Shown here: one piece after another, positions 1-5,632 of the stretch
Layout: each line of letters begins with the position of its first letter
How positions within the stretch are numbered: the first letter of the stretch is position 1
Origin: Amphritea sp.
GTDB lineage: Bacteria > Pseudomonadota > Gammaproteobacteria > Pseudomonadales > Balneatricaceae
Assembly (NCBI GenBank): GCA_018067325.1
Contig: JAGPUU010000029.1
Location: 1 to 5,632, forward strand
Direction of reading: 5' to 3'
DNA length: 5,632 bases
Notes under the pieces: generated by a model
The model's database searches: none
Told to the model about the DNA's origin: nothing
Seen by the model: only the letters and a program-made list of their open reading frames with translations
Translations under genes and position numbers: made by a program

Positions 1-1
1 G

Positions 2-1150
2 GAGACCAGCTTTGCCAATGCCGGTCAAATCTCTCCCGGTTATTCCGCGCCCTGGGCTGCCCCTGGCGTGCCTCTGAAAGCTGTGAAGTGGATGATGCAG
101 GATCTGGCACCATTGATGGTTAATCCCAAGGTAAATGCAAATACCCTGAAGTGGATGACTAAGATGCTGGCCAACTGCACTCAGTCTTCATACCACACTA
201 ACAAAGCACGCATGATGCGTCTGGCTGAGTATAGCCGTGATTGCTTCAAAGATCTTCGTTCTGAATTAGATATCGATTATGACTCGCGCACCAACGGTAC
301 TCTGCAGGTGTTTCGTACTCAGAAGCAGGTTGATGCGGCGGCTAAAGATATTTCAGTGCTGGAAGAGTGCGGCGTTGACTATGAAATCCTGGATCAGGCT
401 GGTTGTGTTGATCGTGAGCCTGCGCTGTCTCAGGTTAAAGATAAAATTGTCGGTGGCTTACGTTTGCCCGGTGATGAGACTGGCGATTGCTTTAAGTTTA
501 CCAATGCTTTGGCTGACGAATGTAAAAAGCTAGGTGTTGTGTTTAAGTTTGAAACCGATATCGAGGGCTTGATCAGTGATGACACTCAGATAGTTGGGGT
601 AAAAACCAAGCAGGGTATCTTAACAGCTGATCGCTATCTGATGTGCCTGGGTAGCTACTCAACTTTGTTGCTGGCCAATGTGGGTGTCGTTATACCTGTA
701 TATCCGATTAAAGGTTATTCCCTGACGCTGCCTATTATTGATGAGAGTAAAGCGCCGGTATCTACGGTGATGGATGAAACCTATAAGGTTGCTGTTACAC
801 GTTTTGAAGACCGCATCCGGGTAGGTGGTACTGCTGAGATCACGTCATACGATATGTCGTTAATGGAAAAGCGCCGTAAGAATGTTGCGTTTACAGTTAA
901 CGATCTGTTTCCGGGCGGTGGTGATATTGAAAAGGCAGAGTTCTGGACTGGATTACGTCCAATGACTCCCGATGGTACGCCAATTTTGGGTGGGTCTCGC
1001 TATCCAAATCTGTATATGAATACCGGACACGGTACCTTGGGTTGGACTATGTCTCTGGGGTCCGGCAAGTTTGTTGCGGATGTGATCAGTGGCAACGCTA
1101 CTGATATAGATCCAGAAGGACTTTCCGTTACCCGTTACGGCCATAAGTAA
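2..1150 (+). CDS. dadA: D-amino acid dehydrogenase small subunit (DadA), 5' end missing
   Basis: This is an FAD-dependent, membrane-associated flavoprotein that oxidises D-amino acids, mainly D-alanine, to 2-oxo acids and ammonia and passes electrons to the respiratory chain. The frame is open from base 2, and 382 residues are visible. The first visible residues ([14 protein letters not shown]) match E. coli DadA from about residue 38, so roughly 37 N-terminal residues, including the GxGxxG dinucleotide-binding motif, lie outside the window. The GTG at 68 is therefore an internal valine codon and not the start. Typical DAO-family motifs follow: [28 protein letters not shown], then [17 protein letters not shown] (from about 941) and NTGHGTLGW (from about 1019) near the FAD and substrate site. 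The C-terminus (LSVTRYGHK) is about a dozen residues shorter than in E. coli. ridA and an alanine racemase follow, as in the Pseudomonas dad locus. The identification is firm; the substrate range is inferred from the family. Confidence 0.96.
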   Translation, partial: ETSFANAGQISPGYSAPWAAPGVPLKAVKWMMQDLAPLMVNPKVNANTLKWMTKMLANCTQSSYHTNKARMMRLAEYSRDCFKDLRSELDIDYDSRTNGTLQVFRTQKQVDAAAKDISVLEECGVDYEILDQAGCVDREPALSQVKDKIVGGLRLPGDETGDCFKFTNALADECKKLGVVFKFETDIEGLISDDTQIVGVKTKQGILTADRYLMCLGSYSTLLLANVGVVIPVYPIKGYSLTLPIIDESKAPVSTVMDETYKVAVTRFEDRIRVGGTAEITSYDMSLMEKRRKNVAFTVNDLFPGGGDIEKAEFWTGLRPMTPDGTPILGGSRYPNLYMNTGHGTLGWTMSLGSGKFVADVISGNATDIDPEGLSVTRYGHK

Positions 1151-1165
1151 GCCGTAACGGTTTTT
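1132..1165 (+). terminator. Intrinsic terminator 1 of dadA, overlapping the stop codon
   Basis: A perfect 10-bp inverted repeat, CCGTTACGGC (1132-1141) and GCCGTAACGG (1151-1160), encloses a 9-nt loop and is followed by five T (1161-1165). The left arm codes for the last residues of DadA (Arg-Tyr-Gly), and the TAA stop (1148-1150) is in the loop. A ribosome finishing dadA would cover the left arm, so this hairpin may form well only on poorly translated or ribosome-free transcripts. That consequence is inferred. Confidence 0.8.
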
Positions 1166-1166
1166 G

Positions 1167-1235
1167 ATGAGCACAGGGAGGAGGACCGGCCCGCCTGAAA
1201 ATAGGTCGGTCCGGACCCTGTGCTCATTTTTTTTT
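1167..1235 (+). terminator. Intrinsic terminator 2 of dadA, long hairpin with T-tract
   Basis: A perfect 12-bp outer stem, ATGAGCACAGGG (1167-1178) and CCCTGTGCTCAT (1216-1227), surrounds an inner stem GGACCG (1183-1188) and CGGTCC (1207-1212). Nine T run from 1227 to 1235. It begins one base after the T-run of the first terminator, so the two form a tandem pair. Together they should strongly block read-through from dadA into ridA. Confidence 0.9.
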
Positions 1236-1250
1236 ACAGGATATAATCTG

Positions 1251-1266
1251 CAGCGGTTTGCCGCTG
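1251..1266 (+). repeat. Short GC-rich hairpin in the ridA leader
   Basis: CAGCGG and CCGCTG pair perfectly across a TTTG tetraloop. No T-run follows, so it is not a terminator. It begins 3 bases after the TATAAT at 1242-1247, so it would fall at or next to the 5' end of a transcript from that promoter and could act as a stabilising 5' hairpin. That role is inferred. Confidence 0.45.
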
Positions 1267-1300
1267 GAGAAGGGCGATCTGGCGATTAACCATTCAGGTA

Positions 1301-1330
1301 GCTTAAGCATCCACTTAAGCGATTCGCGAA
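1301..1330. repeat. Inverted repeat GCTTAAG-N6-CTTAAGC plus adjoining palindrome TTCGCGAA
   Basis: GCTTAAG (1301-1307) and CTTAAGC (1314-1320) form a perfect 7-bp inverted repeat with a 6-base spacer. Two bases later comes the 8-bp palindrome TTCGCGAA (1323-1330). Dense symmetry just upstream of ridA suggests either an operator for a dimeric regulator or a folded leader RNA. The T-run at 1336-1341 follows the palindrome after 5 bases, so a weak terminator or attenuator is also possible. No specific regulator can be named from sequence alone. Confidence 0.45.
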
Positions 1331-1378
1331 GCCCATTTTTTATACACATATTTAGAATTTCATATTGGGGATTTAAGC

Positions 1379-1765
1379 ATGCCAACTAAGACTATTATCG
1401 CAACTGAAAATGCACCATCTGCAATCGGTACCTATTCACAAGCTGTTAAAGTAGATAACACTGTTTATATGTCTGGTCAGATTCCTTTGGTACCGGCGAC
1501 TATGGAGATGGTAACTGAGTCTTTTGAAGCTCAGGCTGTACAGGTTTTTGAAAATATGAAAGCGGTTGCTGAGGCGGCAGGTGGTTCAATGAATGACCTG
1601 GTTAAAGTCAATATTCTACTGACAGATCTGGTTAACTTCGGCACTGTAAATGACGTGATGACGCGTTATTTTGATGAGCCTTATCCTGCCCGCGCTGCAT
1701 ACGCAGTAAAAGCATTGCCAAAGGATGCTGATATCGAAGTTGAAGCAGTAATGGTTGTTAGCTAA
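1379..1765 (+). CDS. ridA: RidA family 2-iminobutanoate/2-iminopropanoate deaminase
   Basis: This is a 128-residue protein of the YjgF/YER057c/UK114 (RidA) family, the usual length. Family members are cytosolic homotrimers that hydrolyse reactive enamine/imine intermediates such as 2-aminoacrylate to 2-oxo acids and ammonia, protecting PLP enzymes from damage. Visible signatures are ATENAPSAIGTYSQA at the N-terminus, YMSGQIPL, and the C-terminal PARAAYAVKALPKDADIEVEA. Arg105, equivalent to the catalytic arginine of E. coli RidA, is present, as are Tyr19 (E. coli Tyr17) and Glu120. The ATG is supported by GGGGA 7 bases upstream. Its position between dadA and the racemase fits removal of the 2-iminopropanoate made by DadA, and the same order occurs in P. 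aeruginosa. It probably shares a transcript with alr (84-base gap without a clear terminator) but not with dadA. Confidence 0.95.
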   Translation: MPTKTIIATENAPSAIGTYSQAVKVDNTVYMSGQIPLVPATMEMVTESFEAQAVQVFENMKAVAEAAGGSMNDLVKVNILLTDLVNFGTVNDVMTRYFDEPYPARAAYAVKALPKDADIEVEAVMVVS

Positions 1766-1770
1766 AACAA

Positions 1771-1799
1771 TTTAACGCTGTCTGAAGGTAGCGGTTAAA
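1771..1799 (+). repeat. Imperfect hairpin between ridA and alr
   Basis: TTTAACGCT (1771-1779) pairs with AGCGGTTAAA (1790-1799) with one bulged base and a 10-base loop. No T-run follows, so transcription should continue into alr. It could be an mRNA processing or stability element at the 3' end of ridA, or chance. Confidence 0.3.
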
Positions 1800-1849
1800 G
1801 AAAGTGTTCAAGATCAGGTTTACGGTAAGCGTTTGAAGGAAAGAGTCAA

Positions 1850-2932
1850 ATGAGTCGAGCAGCAAAAATAACGGTTGATCTGGATGCCATTCGTCATAAT
1901 TATCGTCTGGCTCGTTCCCTTAATCCCGCAGGGAATGCGGCGGCGATAATTAAGGCAGATGGCTATGGCCACGGTGCTGTTGTGATCGCAAAAGCATTAG
2001 AGTCTGAGGCTGATGCTTTTGGTGTTGCCTGCATTGAAGAAGGTGTAGAGCTGATTGAAGCGGGTATTAATAAGCCTGTTTTACTGCTTGAAGGTTTCTT
2101 TGAAGCCAGCGAACTTGAGTACATCAGTGAACATGATATGTGGTGTGCTGTGCACAGTCTGGCGCAGATTGAGCAGATTGCTAACGCTACTCTGAGTAAG
2201 CCAATTACCATTTGGCTGAAAATGAACTCGGGGATGAATCGTCTCGGGGTGCATCCAGATGACTATCAGGCAGCTTATCAGCGCTTGAAGCAGCTGGATA
2301 ATGTTTCTGATGTGGTATTGATGACTCACTTTGCCTGCGCTGATGAATTAGAAAAAAGTGAAACAGAAGCGCAATTGGCTACCTTTAATCGGGCAACTGA
2401 TGGCATTGATGCGCCGGCTAGTATGGCAAACTCTGCCGGTGTTCTGGCCTGGTCTGACTCTCGGCGTGACTGGATGCGTCCAGGAATTATGCTCTATGGA
2501 GCAACGCCGTTTCCGGAATCACAGGAGAATGCGGACCAGCTGATGTCAGCCATGACGCTTACTTCCGAAATTATCGCGGTACGCGATGTTCAACCCGGTG
2601 AGTCTGTTGGCTATGCGGGTAATTTCTGTGCCGATAAGCTGACTCGTGTTGCGACGGTAGCCTTGGGCTATGCGGACGGTTATCCGCGTCATGCTGTTAC
2701 CGGAACACCTGTATGGGTGAATGGTCAGCGCTCACGGATTATTGGCAGAGTATCTATGGATATGCTGGCGATTGATCTGACTGATCTGCCCGATGCTGAT
2801 GTGGGTACTGAGGTCGAGTTTTGGGGTAAGAATTTGCCGGCGGCAGAAGTGGCACCTTACTGTGACACTATTCCTTATACTCTGTTTACAGGTATTACCC
2901 GTCGAGTGCATAAACGCTATATCAACCGCTGA
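1850..2932 (+). CDS. alr: Alanine racemase (Alr/DadX type)
   Basis: This 360-residue, fold-type III PLP enzyme interconverts L- and D-alanine in the cytoplasm. The N-terminal TIM barrel carries the PLP lysine in AIIKADGYGHG (Lys35). The segment WLKMNSGMNRLGV (122-134) holds Lys124, at the position carbamylated in some homologues, and Arg131. MTHFACAD (158-165) and the phosphate-binding end MANSAG follow. The C-terminal beta domain has the catalytic tyrosine in ESVGYAGNF (Tyr255), then ALGYADGYPR and GRVSMDM. All key residues are intact. The ATG has AAGGA (1836-1840) 9 bases upstream. Neighbouring dadA and ridA suggest the catabolic role of DadX, feeding D-alanine to DadA. If it is the only racemase in the genome it would also supply D-alanine for peptidoglycan, which cannot be judged here. 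It ends at a strong two-way terminator. Confidence 0.97.
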   Translation: MSRAAKITVDLDAIRHNYRLARSLNPAGNAAAIIKADGYGHGAVVIAKALESEADAFGVACIEEGVELIEAGINKPVLLLEGFFEASELEYISEHDMWCAVHSLAQIEQIANATLSKPITIWLKMNSGMNRLGVHPDDYQAAYQRLKQLDNVSDVVLMTHFACADELEKSETEAQLATFNRATDGIDAPASMANSAGVLAWSDSRRDWMRPGIMLYGATPFPESQENADQLMSAMTLTSEIIAVRDVQPGESVGYAGNFCADKLTRVATVALGYADGYPRHAVTGTPVWVNGQRSRIIGRVSMDMLAIDLTDLPDADVGTEVEFWGKNLPAAEVAPYCDTIPYTLFTGITRRVHKRYINR

Positions 2933-2942
2933 TCATAAACAG

Positions 2943-2969
2943 GCCGCTTTTACTTTAAGGAAAAGTGGC
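2943..2969 (+). repeat. Hairpin downstream of alr
   Basis: GCCGCTTTT (2943-2951) pairs with AAAAGTGGC (2961-2969) using one G-U wobble in the RNA, with a 9-base loop. It sits 10 bases after the alr stop and lacks a T-run, so it is not itself a convincing terminator. It may protect the mRNA 3' end or be fortuitous. Confidence 0.3.
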
Positions 2970-3014
2970 TCTGATCTAAGCGATTGTGTTTTTGCGTTAT
3001 GTAAGTTGAACTAG

Positions 3015-3051
3015 AAAAGAGCCGCCGATTATCAAATCGGCGGCTCTTTTT
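3015..3051. terminator. Two-way intrinsic terminator between convergent genes
   Basis: A perfect 16-bp inverted repeat (3015-3030 and 3035-3050) with a GCCGCCGATT core and an ATCA loop has AAAA at its left end and TTTTT at its right end (3047-3051). The T-tract therefore works in both directions. It ends alr on the plus strand and the SnoaL-like gene, 59 bases away, on the minus strand. Confidence 0.92.
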
Positions 3052-3109
3052 CGTTGTGTGCGTCCACATAAATATCACTAATGCTCTATCTGAGAGTCAT
3101 TCTTACACT

Positions 3110-3874
3110 TTAGAATTTCCCGTTGTTATTCTTCCATTCGTTGCGCGGCAACACTGTTTCAGTTGTATCCCAGTGTTCAGCTATTTTGCCATCGGCAACA
3201 CGAAACAGATCATAAAATGAAGTATGTACGCTTTCTTTTGTACCTTCGCTGACGCTCAGGATGAAGTTGCCTTCTGCCAGTACTCTGTGAACGCGGTCAT
3301 AGGCTAGGCTGTAACCCTGTTCTGATTTAGAATTTAGAGCGGAACACAACGCTTCTGCACCATCAGCGATGTGTGGGCTATGCTGCGTTAATTGCTCGTT
3401 ATCCAGATAGTCATCCAGCTTTTCAAGTTGGCGTTTAATCAGAATGTTTTCGACAAAAGATTGTACTTTTGCACGATTAACTTCGGTTAAATGCAGATCC
3501 GTTATTTCAGTATGGCCATCGACCATGCTACGTCCGGATAGGTTGGGGCCTTGCCTGCGCTGTATATTATCCCAATGTTCAACGGCTTGGCCCTCCTCAA
3601 AACGGAAGATTTCAAAGCCGATATTGGAGTTGGCGAAGTCATATTCAGTGTGTCCAAAAATATAATCTCCGTCTTCGAAAATACGTACAATATTAACGCG
3701 AGGAGATGTTTTGGAAATTCGCTTAAATAGGGCTGCTAAGCCTTCGCTACCTTCATGGGTACCAGGGTTGTGCTGAATGTATTTAGCCTCATTCACTACG
3801 GCCACAGATGCTGCCTCACCGCTTTCAATGCCTTTAAGAAGGGCATGAATTTGATCTTTTCGTTTTGAGGTCAC
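3110..3874 (-). CDS. Tandem SnoaL-like (NTF2-fold) protein, function unknown
   Basis: This 254-residue protein contains two copies of a SnoaL/NTF2-like fold, similar to proteins annotated as SnoaL-like aldol condensation-catalysing enzymes (COG4922). The copies align at about 130 residues' distance: YIQHNP (32-37) with LTQHSP (162-167), and FRFEEGQAVEHWD (90-102) with FRVADGKIAEHWD (224-236). His35/His165 and the EHW triplets (99-101 and 233-235) are conserved in both. Most SnoaL proteins are single-domain (about 130-150 residues), so this is an internal duplication or fusion. No signal peptide is seen, so it is probably cytosolic. The start is GTG: an in-frame TAA lies two codons upstream, and AGGAG (minus strand, plus-strand bases 3884-3888) sits 9 bases before it. 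It starts 18 bases after the MBL hydrolase stop, so the two are surely cotranscribed. The reaction and substrate cannot be deduced. Confidence 0.88.
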   Translation of the reverse strand: MTSKRKDQIHALLKGIESGEAASVAVVNEAKYIQHNPGTHEGSEGLAALFKRISKTSPRVNIVRIFEDGDYIFGHTEYDFANSNIGFEIFRFEEGQAVEHWDNIQRRQGPNLSGRSMVDGHTEITDLHLTEVNRAKVQSFVENILIKRQLEKLDDYLDNEQLTQHSPHIADGAEALCSALNSKSEQGYSLAYDRVHRVLAEGNFILSVSEGTKESVHTSFYDLFRVADGKIAEHWDTTETVLPRNEWKNNNGKF

Positions 3875-3883
3875 TGCTTAAGA

Positions 3884-3888
3884 CTCCT
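3884..3888 (-). promoter_or_regulatory. Ribosome binding site fixing the GTG start of the SnoaL-like gene
   Basis: AGGAG on the minus strand lies 9 bases before the GTG start at 3874 and just after the TAA stop of the upstream MBL gene. With the in-frame stop two codons before the GTG, it makes this start the first possible one and allows translational coupling between the two genes. Confidence 0.75.
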
Positions 3889-3892
3889 GCTA

Positions 3893-4816
3893 TTACTGGT
3901 TCGTTTGTTGTGGTTCTGGGCGCCATGGGAACGGCCCCATAAATTCATCAGCAAGTATTCTCCAGACATTCATTTCCAACCAATCACTGTAACCCACCCA
4001 GTTTTCGTATTCAGGTAGTTTTAGTTGTTTTGGAATCAGCATTGGATTGGTTCCCTGCTGAAGTTCTGCGAAAAAGGCCGCGCGTAAATCTTTGATATAT
4101 TTCAGCTGTAAGGCAACGTGTTCTTTGTTTCCGCCAGCTAAAGGATTTGGCAGTTCGTTATGAGAAAAAACCGCTTTTTCAAAATCCAGTGCCAATATCT
4201 CACCTAAACTACGTTCCCATTCACGTAGATTGAAGTCTGGTGCAACGGAAAATATTATACGATTCGGGGTTACGATATCCGCGATATAAGCAATGTTAAG
4301 CTGTGGAAGTATGAAAACGGTCATCCCTAGACCATGATTCATACCCAGGTAATGAAGCTCAACCTTGACGCCACCTAGTTCCATATCTTTTCGGTTACCT
4401 TCCCAGGATGTTTGAGGTAATACGGTATCCCGACCTGGATTAGCTTCCATCCAGGCGATGGCTTCAGCATGTGCGATGGTATCTGCTCCTGCATCGAGCA
4501 AAACCTGTCCACCGCTTGCATGGTCCCAGTGATTGTGGCTTTGGAAAGCGTATTTGATTGGCTTGTCCGTTATTTTTTTTATGGCTGCCACCATCGCTTT
4601 TGCATGGCCCGAGTTCATGGTTTCAAACACCATGACGCCTTCGTCAGTCACGACAAACATAGAAATATATCCACCATCCAGACTGAAGGAGTAAACATTC
4701 GCAGCGATTTCAAGCACGCTTTTATCCGCTTCATCACTGTCAGCATACGTAAGCGGAGTAGTCAGCAACAGGCACATGGAAAGCAAGATGCTGACTATAA
4801 AGTTTTGGTTACGCAT
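3893..4816 (-). CDS. Secreted metallo-beta-lactamase-fold hydrolase
   Basis: This is a 307-residue MBL-superfamily protein (COG0491-like) with a Sec-type signal peptide: MRNQN, a hydrophobic stretch at about 6-23, and probable cleavage after TYA (residue 25), so it is likely periplasmic. Metal-ligand motifs are complete: HNHWDH (His94, His96, Asp98, His99), His161 in GMNHGLG, Asp180 in YIADIV, and His219 in FSHN. This fits a two-metal, probably zinc, hydrolase. The fold covers beta-lactamases, lactonases, glyoxalase II and others; nothing here singles out a substrate, and it should not be called a resistance gene on this evidence. The C-terminal part (about 265-307) is rich in Trp and Pro. 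The ATG is preceded by AGGTGATC, a good anti-16S match though close. It is the first gene of a two-gene operon with the SnoaL-like protein and diverges from a LysR regulator that probably controls it. Confidence 0.9.
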   Translation of the reverse strand: MRNQNFIVSILLSMCLLLTTPLTYADSDEADKSVLEIAANVYSFSLDGGYISMFVVTDEGVMVFETMNSGHAKAMVAAIKKITDKPIKYAFQSHNHWDHASGGQVLLDAGADTIAHAEAIAWMEANPGRDTVLPQTSWEGNRKDMELGGVKVELHYLGMNHGLGMTVFILPQLNIAYIADIVTPNRIIFSVAPDFNLREWERSLGEILALDFEKAVFSHNELPNPLAGGNKEHVALQLKYIKDLRAAFFAELQQGTNPMLIPKQLKLPEYENWVGYSDWLEMNVWRILADEFMGPFPWRPEPQQTNQ

Positions 4817-4838
4817 AGATCACCTGAGATTATTTTTC

Positions 4839-4853
4839 TAATTGAACAAATTA
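4839..4853. promoter_or_regulatory. Inverted repeat TAATT-N5-AATTA, candidate LysR site
   Basis: A 15-base element with perfect 5-bp arms lies 22 bases upstream of the MBL start codon, within that operon's expected 5' region. It is AT-rich like many LysR boxes but does not give a clean T-N11-A pattern, and chance is possible in such AT-rich sequence. Confidence 0.3.
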
Positions 4854-4884
4854 CAGAATAGCTTATTGCGGTATATGGCTGGAA

Positions 4885-4905
4885 TAGGGTATTTTGGAAT
4901 CCCTA
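4885..4905. promoter_or_regulatory. Inverted repeat TAGGG-N11-CCCTA, candidate LysR autoregulatory operator
   Basis: A perfect 5-bp inverted repeat with an 11-base spacer, one helical turn, ends 19 bases before the LysR start codon. It overlaps the proposed -10 box (4890-4895) and the likely start of transcription, which would suit autorepression. GGAAT also occurs twice in direct orientation (4881-4885 and 4896-4900). The regulator that binds it is inferred from position only. Confidence 0.4.
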
Positions 4906-4924
4906 CTTGTTATTTGTGCAATTA

Positions 4925-5632
4925 ATGATGATCACGCCTGAACAAGCTTTCATAAATGTCGTAGAAGCGGGCAGCTTCAAGAAAGCTGCTGAAAACCTTG
5001 ATATAGAGCCTTCTTCTATTAGTCGGAAAGTGGCGGCACTGGAGGAGCGGCTGAATATTAAGCTGCTATTTCGCTCTACATCCAGAACCGAGCCCACCGA
5101 ACAAGGTCGAACTTATTACGAGGGGCTTCGGCGTATCGTTGATGAGCAAATGCTTCTTGAAGAAGAGATGACCCGTGGAGCCACTACGATGAAAGGTAGG
5201 CTTCGCATTGGGTCTACTGTGGACTTGGGGGAAAAGTTCATCACTCCAGTGATCACTGAGATGCAAAAACAAGCGCCTGAGATCTCTTTTGAGTTGTTAC
5301 TTGGTAGTGAGTTTGTCAATTTAACTGAAATGCATCTGGATGTGGCCATCCGTATAGGCTCTATGCCTGATTCGAGTCTTATTGCGAAATATTTGGGTGA
5401 TATTCCCCGGGTTCTGGTGGCTAGTCCCGACTATCTTAAGAGCTATGGCGTCCCCAATACTCCGGGTGATCTCGCTGATCACCATTTTGTGATGTATACA
5501 CCCGCCCAAGCGAAGAGTGATATTGAGTTTGTCGATGGTGCTCGATTTCCAATGGCGGCTATCAACTGTAAAGTTTGTGTTAATAGTCTGCGCGCCATCC
5601 GTTCACTTGTCAGAGAAGATGCAGGCATTCAT
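4925..5632 (+). CDS. LysR-family transcriptional regulator, 3' end missing
   Basis: The first 236 residues of a LysR-type regulator (usually about 300) are visible; the frame runs off the right edge. Residues 4-62 form the winged helix-turn-helix: FINVVEAGSFKKAAENL, then SSISRKVAALEERL, and the wing LLFRSTSRTEPTEQG. A linker helix (about 63-88) leads to the effector domain starting GRLRIGS (91-97), with DVAIRIG (139-145) typical of the family. Such proteins are DNA-binding tetramers that respond to a small molecule. Two ATG codons in a row (4925 and 4928) can serve as the start; neither has a clear Shine-Dalgarno sequence. GTG at 4916 is a further in-frame choice, and the frame is closed by TAG at 4859-4861. 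It diverges from the MBL/SnoaL operon, its likely target. The inducer is unknown. Confidence 0.93.
   Translation, partial: MMITPEQAFINVVEAGSFKKAAENLDIEPSSISRKVAALEERLNIKLLFRSTSRTEPTEQGRTYYEGLRRIVDEQMLLEEEMTRGATTMKGRLRIGSTVDLGEKFITPVITEMQKQAPEISFELLLGSEFVNLTEMHLDVAIRIGSMPDSSLIAKYLGDIPRVLVASPDYLKSYGVPNTPGDLADHHFVMYTPAQAKSDIEFVDGARFPMAAINCKVCVNSLRAIRSLVREDAGIH

Larger units (their letters stand above)
1236..1378 (+). promoter_or_regulatory. ridA leader with candidate promoter
   Basis: This is the 143-base spacer between the second dadA terminator and ridA. Because the upstream transcript should end at 1235, a promoter for ridA is expected here. A perfect TATAAT lies at 1242-1247, but no good -35 box sits at the right distance (the bases there belong to the terminator arm). 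TAGAAT at 1353-1358 is a second -10 candidate, also without a clear -35. If the first is used, the transcript has a leader of about 125 bases carrying several inverted repeats, listed separately. A GGGGA ribosome binding site (1367-1371) sits 7 bases before the ridA ATG. The promoter assignment is tentative. Confidence 0.4.
4817..4924. promoter_or_regulatory. Divergent promoter/operator region of the MBL operon and LysR gene
   Basis: This 108-base AT-rich spacer lies between two genes read outward and must hold both promoters. For the LysR gene, TTGCGG (4866-4871) and TATTTT (4890-4895) with an 18-base gap are a plausible sigma-70 pair. For the MBL operon I see no convincing pair. Two inverted repeats, listed separately, are candidate LysR binding sites, as expected for this family, which usually binds between itself and a divergent target. 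Confidence 0.65.

Noticed and set aside
68..70. GTG as the start of the dadA reading frame
   Set aside because: The frame continues upstream to base 2 with sequence matching DadA ([10 protein letters not shown]), so this GTG codes an internal valine.
2793..3014. 73-codon plus-strand open frame over the end of alr
   Set aside because: It overlaps the intact alr C-terminus in another frame and ends at the terminator. Its product is not recognisable.
4763..4783. Possible lipoprotein lipobox in the MBL protein (Cys15)
   Set aside because: The residue before the cysteine is Met (LSMC), outside the normal lipobox, and a standard signal peptidase I site (TYA) occurs later.
3893..4816. Calling the MBL-fold gene an antibiotic-resistance beta-lactamase
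   Set aside because: The metal ligands are common to the whole superfamily, and nothing in sequence or neighbourhood points to beta-lactams.
4469..4861. 130-codon plus-strand open frame antisense to the MBL gene
   Set aside because: It lies almost wholly over the opposite strand of a clear MBL-fold gene, resembles no family I recognise, and runs into the divergent promoter region.
4903..5509. Several minus-strand open frames of 60-80 codons within the LysR gene
   Set aside because: They are shadows of the LysR frame, which has full family motifs. None has a recognisable product.

Overview
The window looks like chromosomal DNA of a marine-type gammaproteobacterium, possibly in the Oceanospirillales. 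The basis is protein resemblance and gene order: DadA is close to the E. coli protein as I remember it, and the order dadA-ridA-alanine racemase matches the Pseudomonas aeruginosa alanine catabolic locus. Base composition is moderate, neither strongly AT- nor GC-rich. This taxonomic reading is an inference; there is no rRNA or other marker gene here.

Left half, plus strand (1-3051): an alanine catabolism cluster. It holds the 3' part of dadA (D-amino acid dehydrogenase, whose N-terminal FAD-binding motif lies off the left edge), then ridA (enamine/imine deaminase), then alr/dadX (PLP alanine racemase). The racemase converts L-alanine to D-alanine. DadA oxidises D-alanine to an imino acid that becomes pyruvate and ammonia. 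RidA clears reactive imine/enamine intermediates. dadA is separated from ridA by two back-to-back intrinsic terminators, and the first has the dadA stop codon in its hairpin loop. A 143-base structured leader then precedes ridA. The racemase ends at a strong two-way terminator shared with the convergent genes to its right.

Right half (3110-5632): a compact unit that I cannot assign to a known pathway. On the minus strand, a secreted metallo-beta-lactamase-fold hydrolase is followed, 18 bases after its stop, by a protein made of two tandem SnoaL/NTF2-like domains. Divergent from them is the start of a LysR-type regulator, cut by the right edge. The 108-base divergent spacer contains two inverted repeats, one of them (TAGGG-N11-CCCTA) beside the regulator's start. 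This layout is the classic one for a LysR regulator controlling its neighbour, so the three genes probably form one regulated small-molecule degradation or detoxification unit. The substrate is unknown.

I saw no tRNA, rRNA, insertion sequence, CRISPR array or phage gene. The main points of interest are the dadA stop-codon terminator, the ridA leader and the uncharacterised LysR/MBL/double-SnoaL unit.
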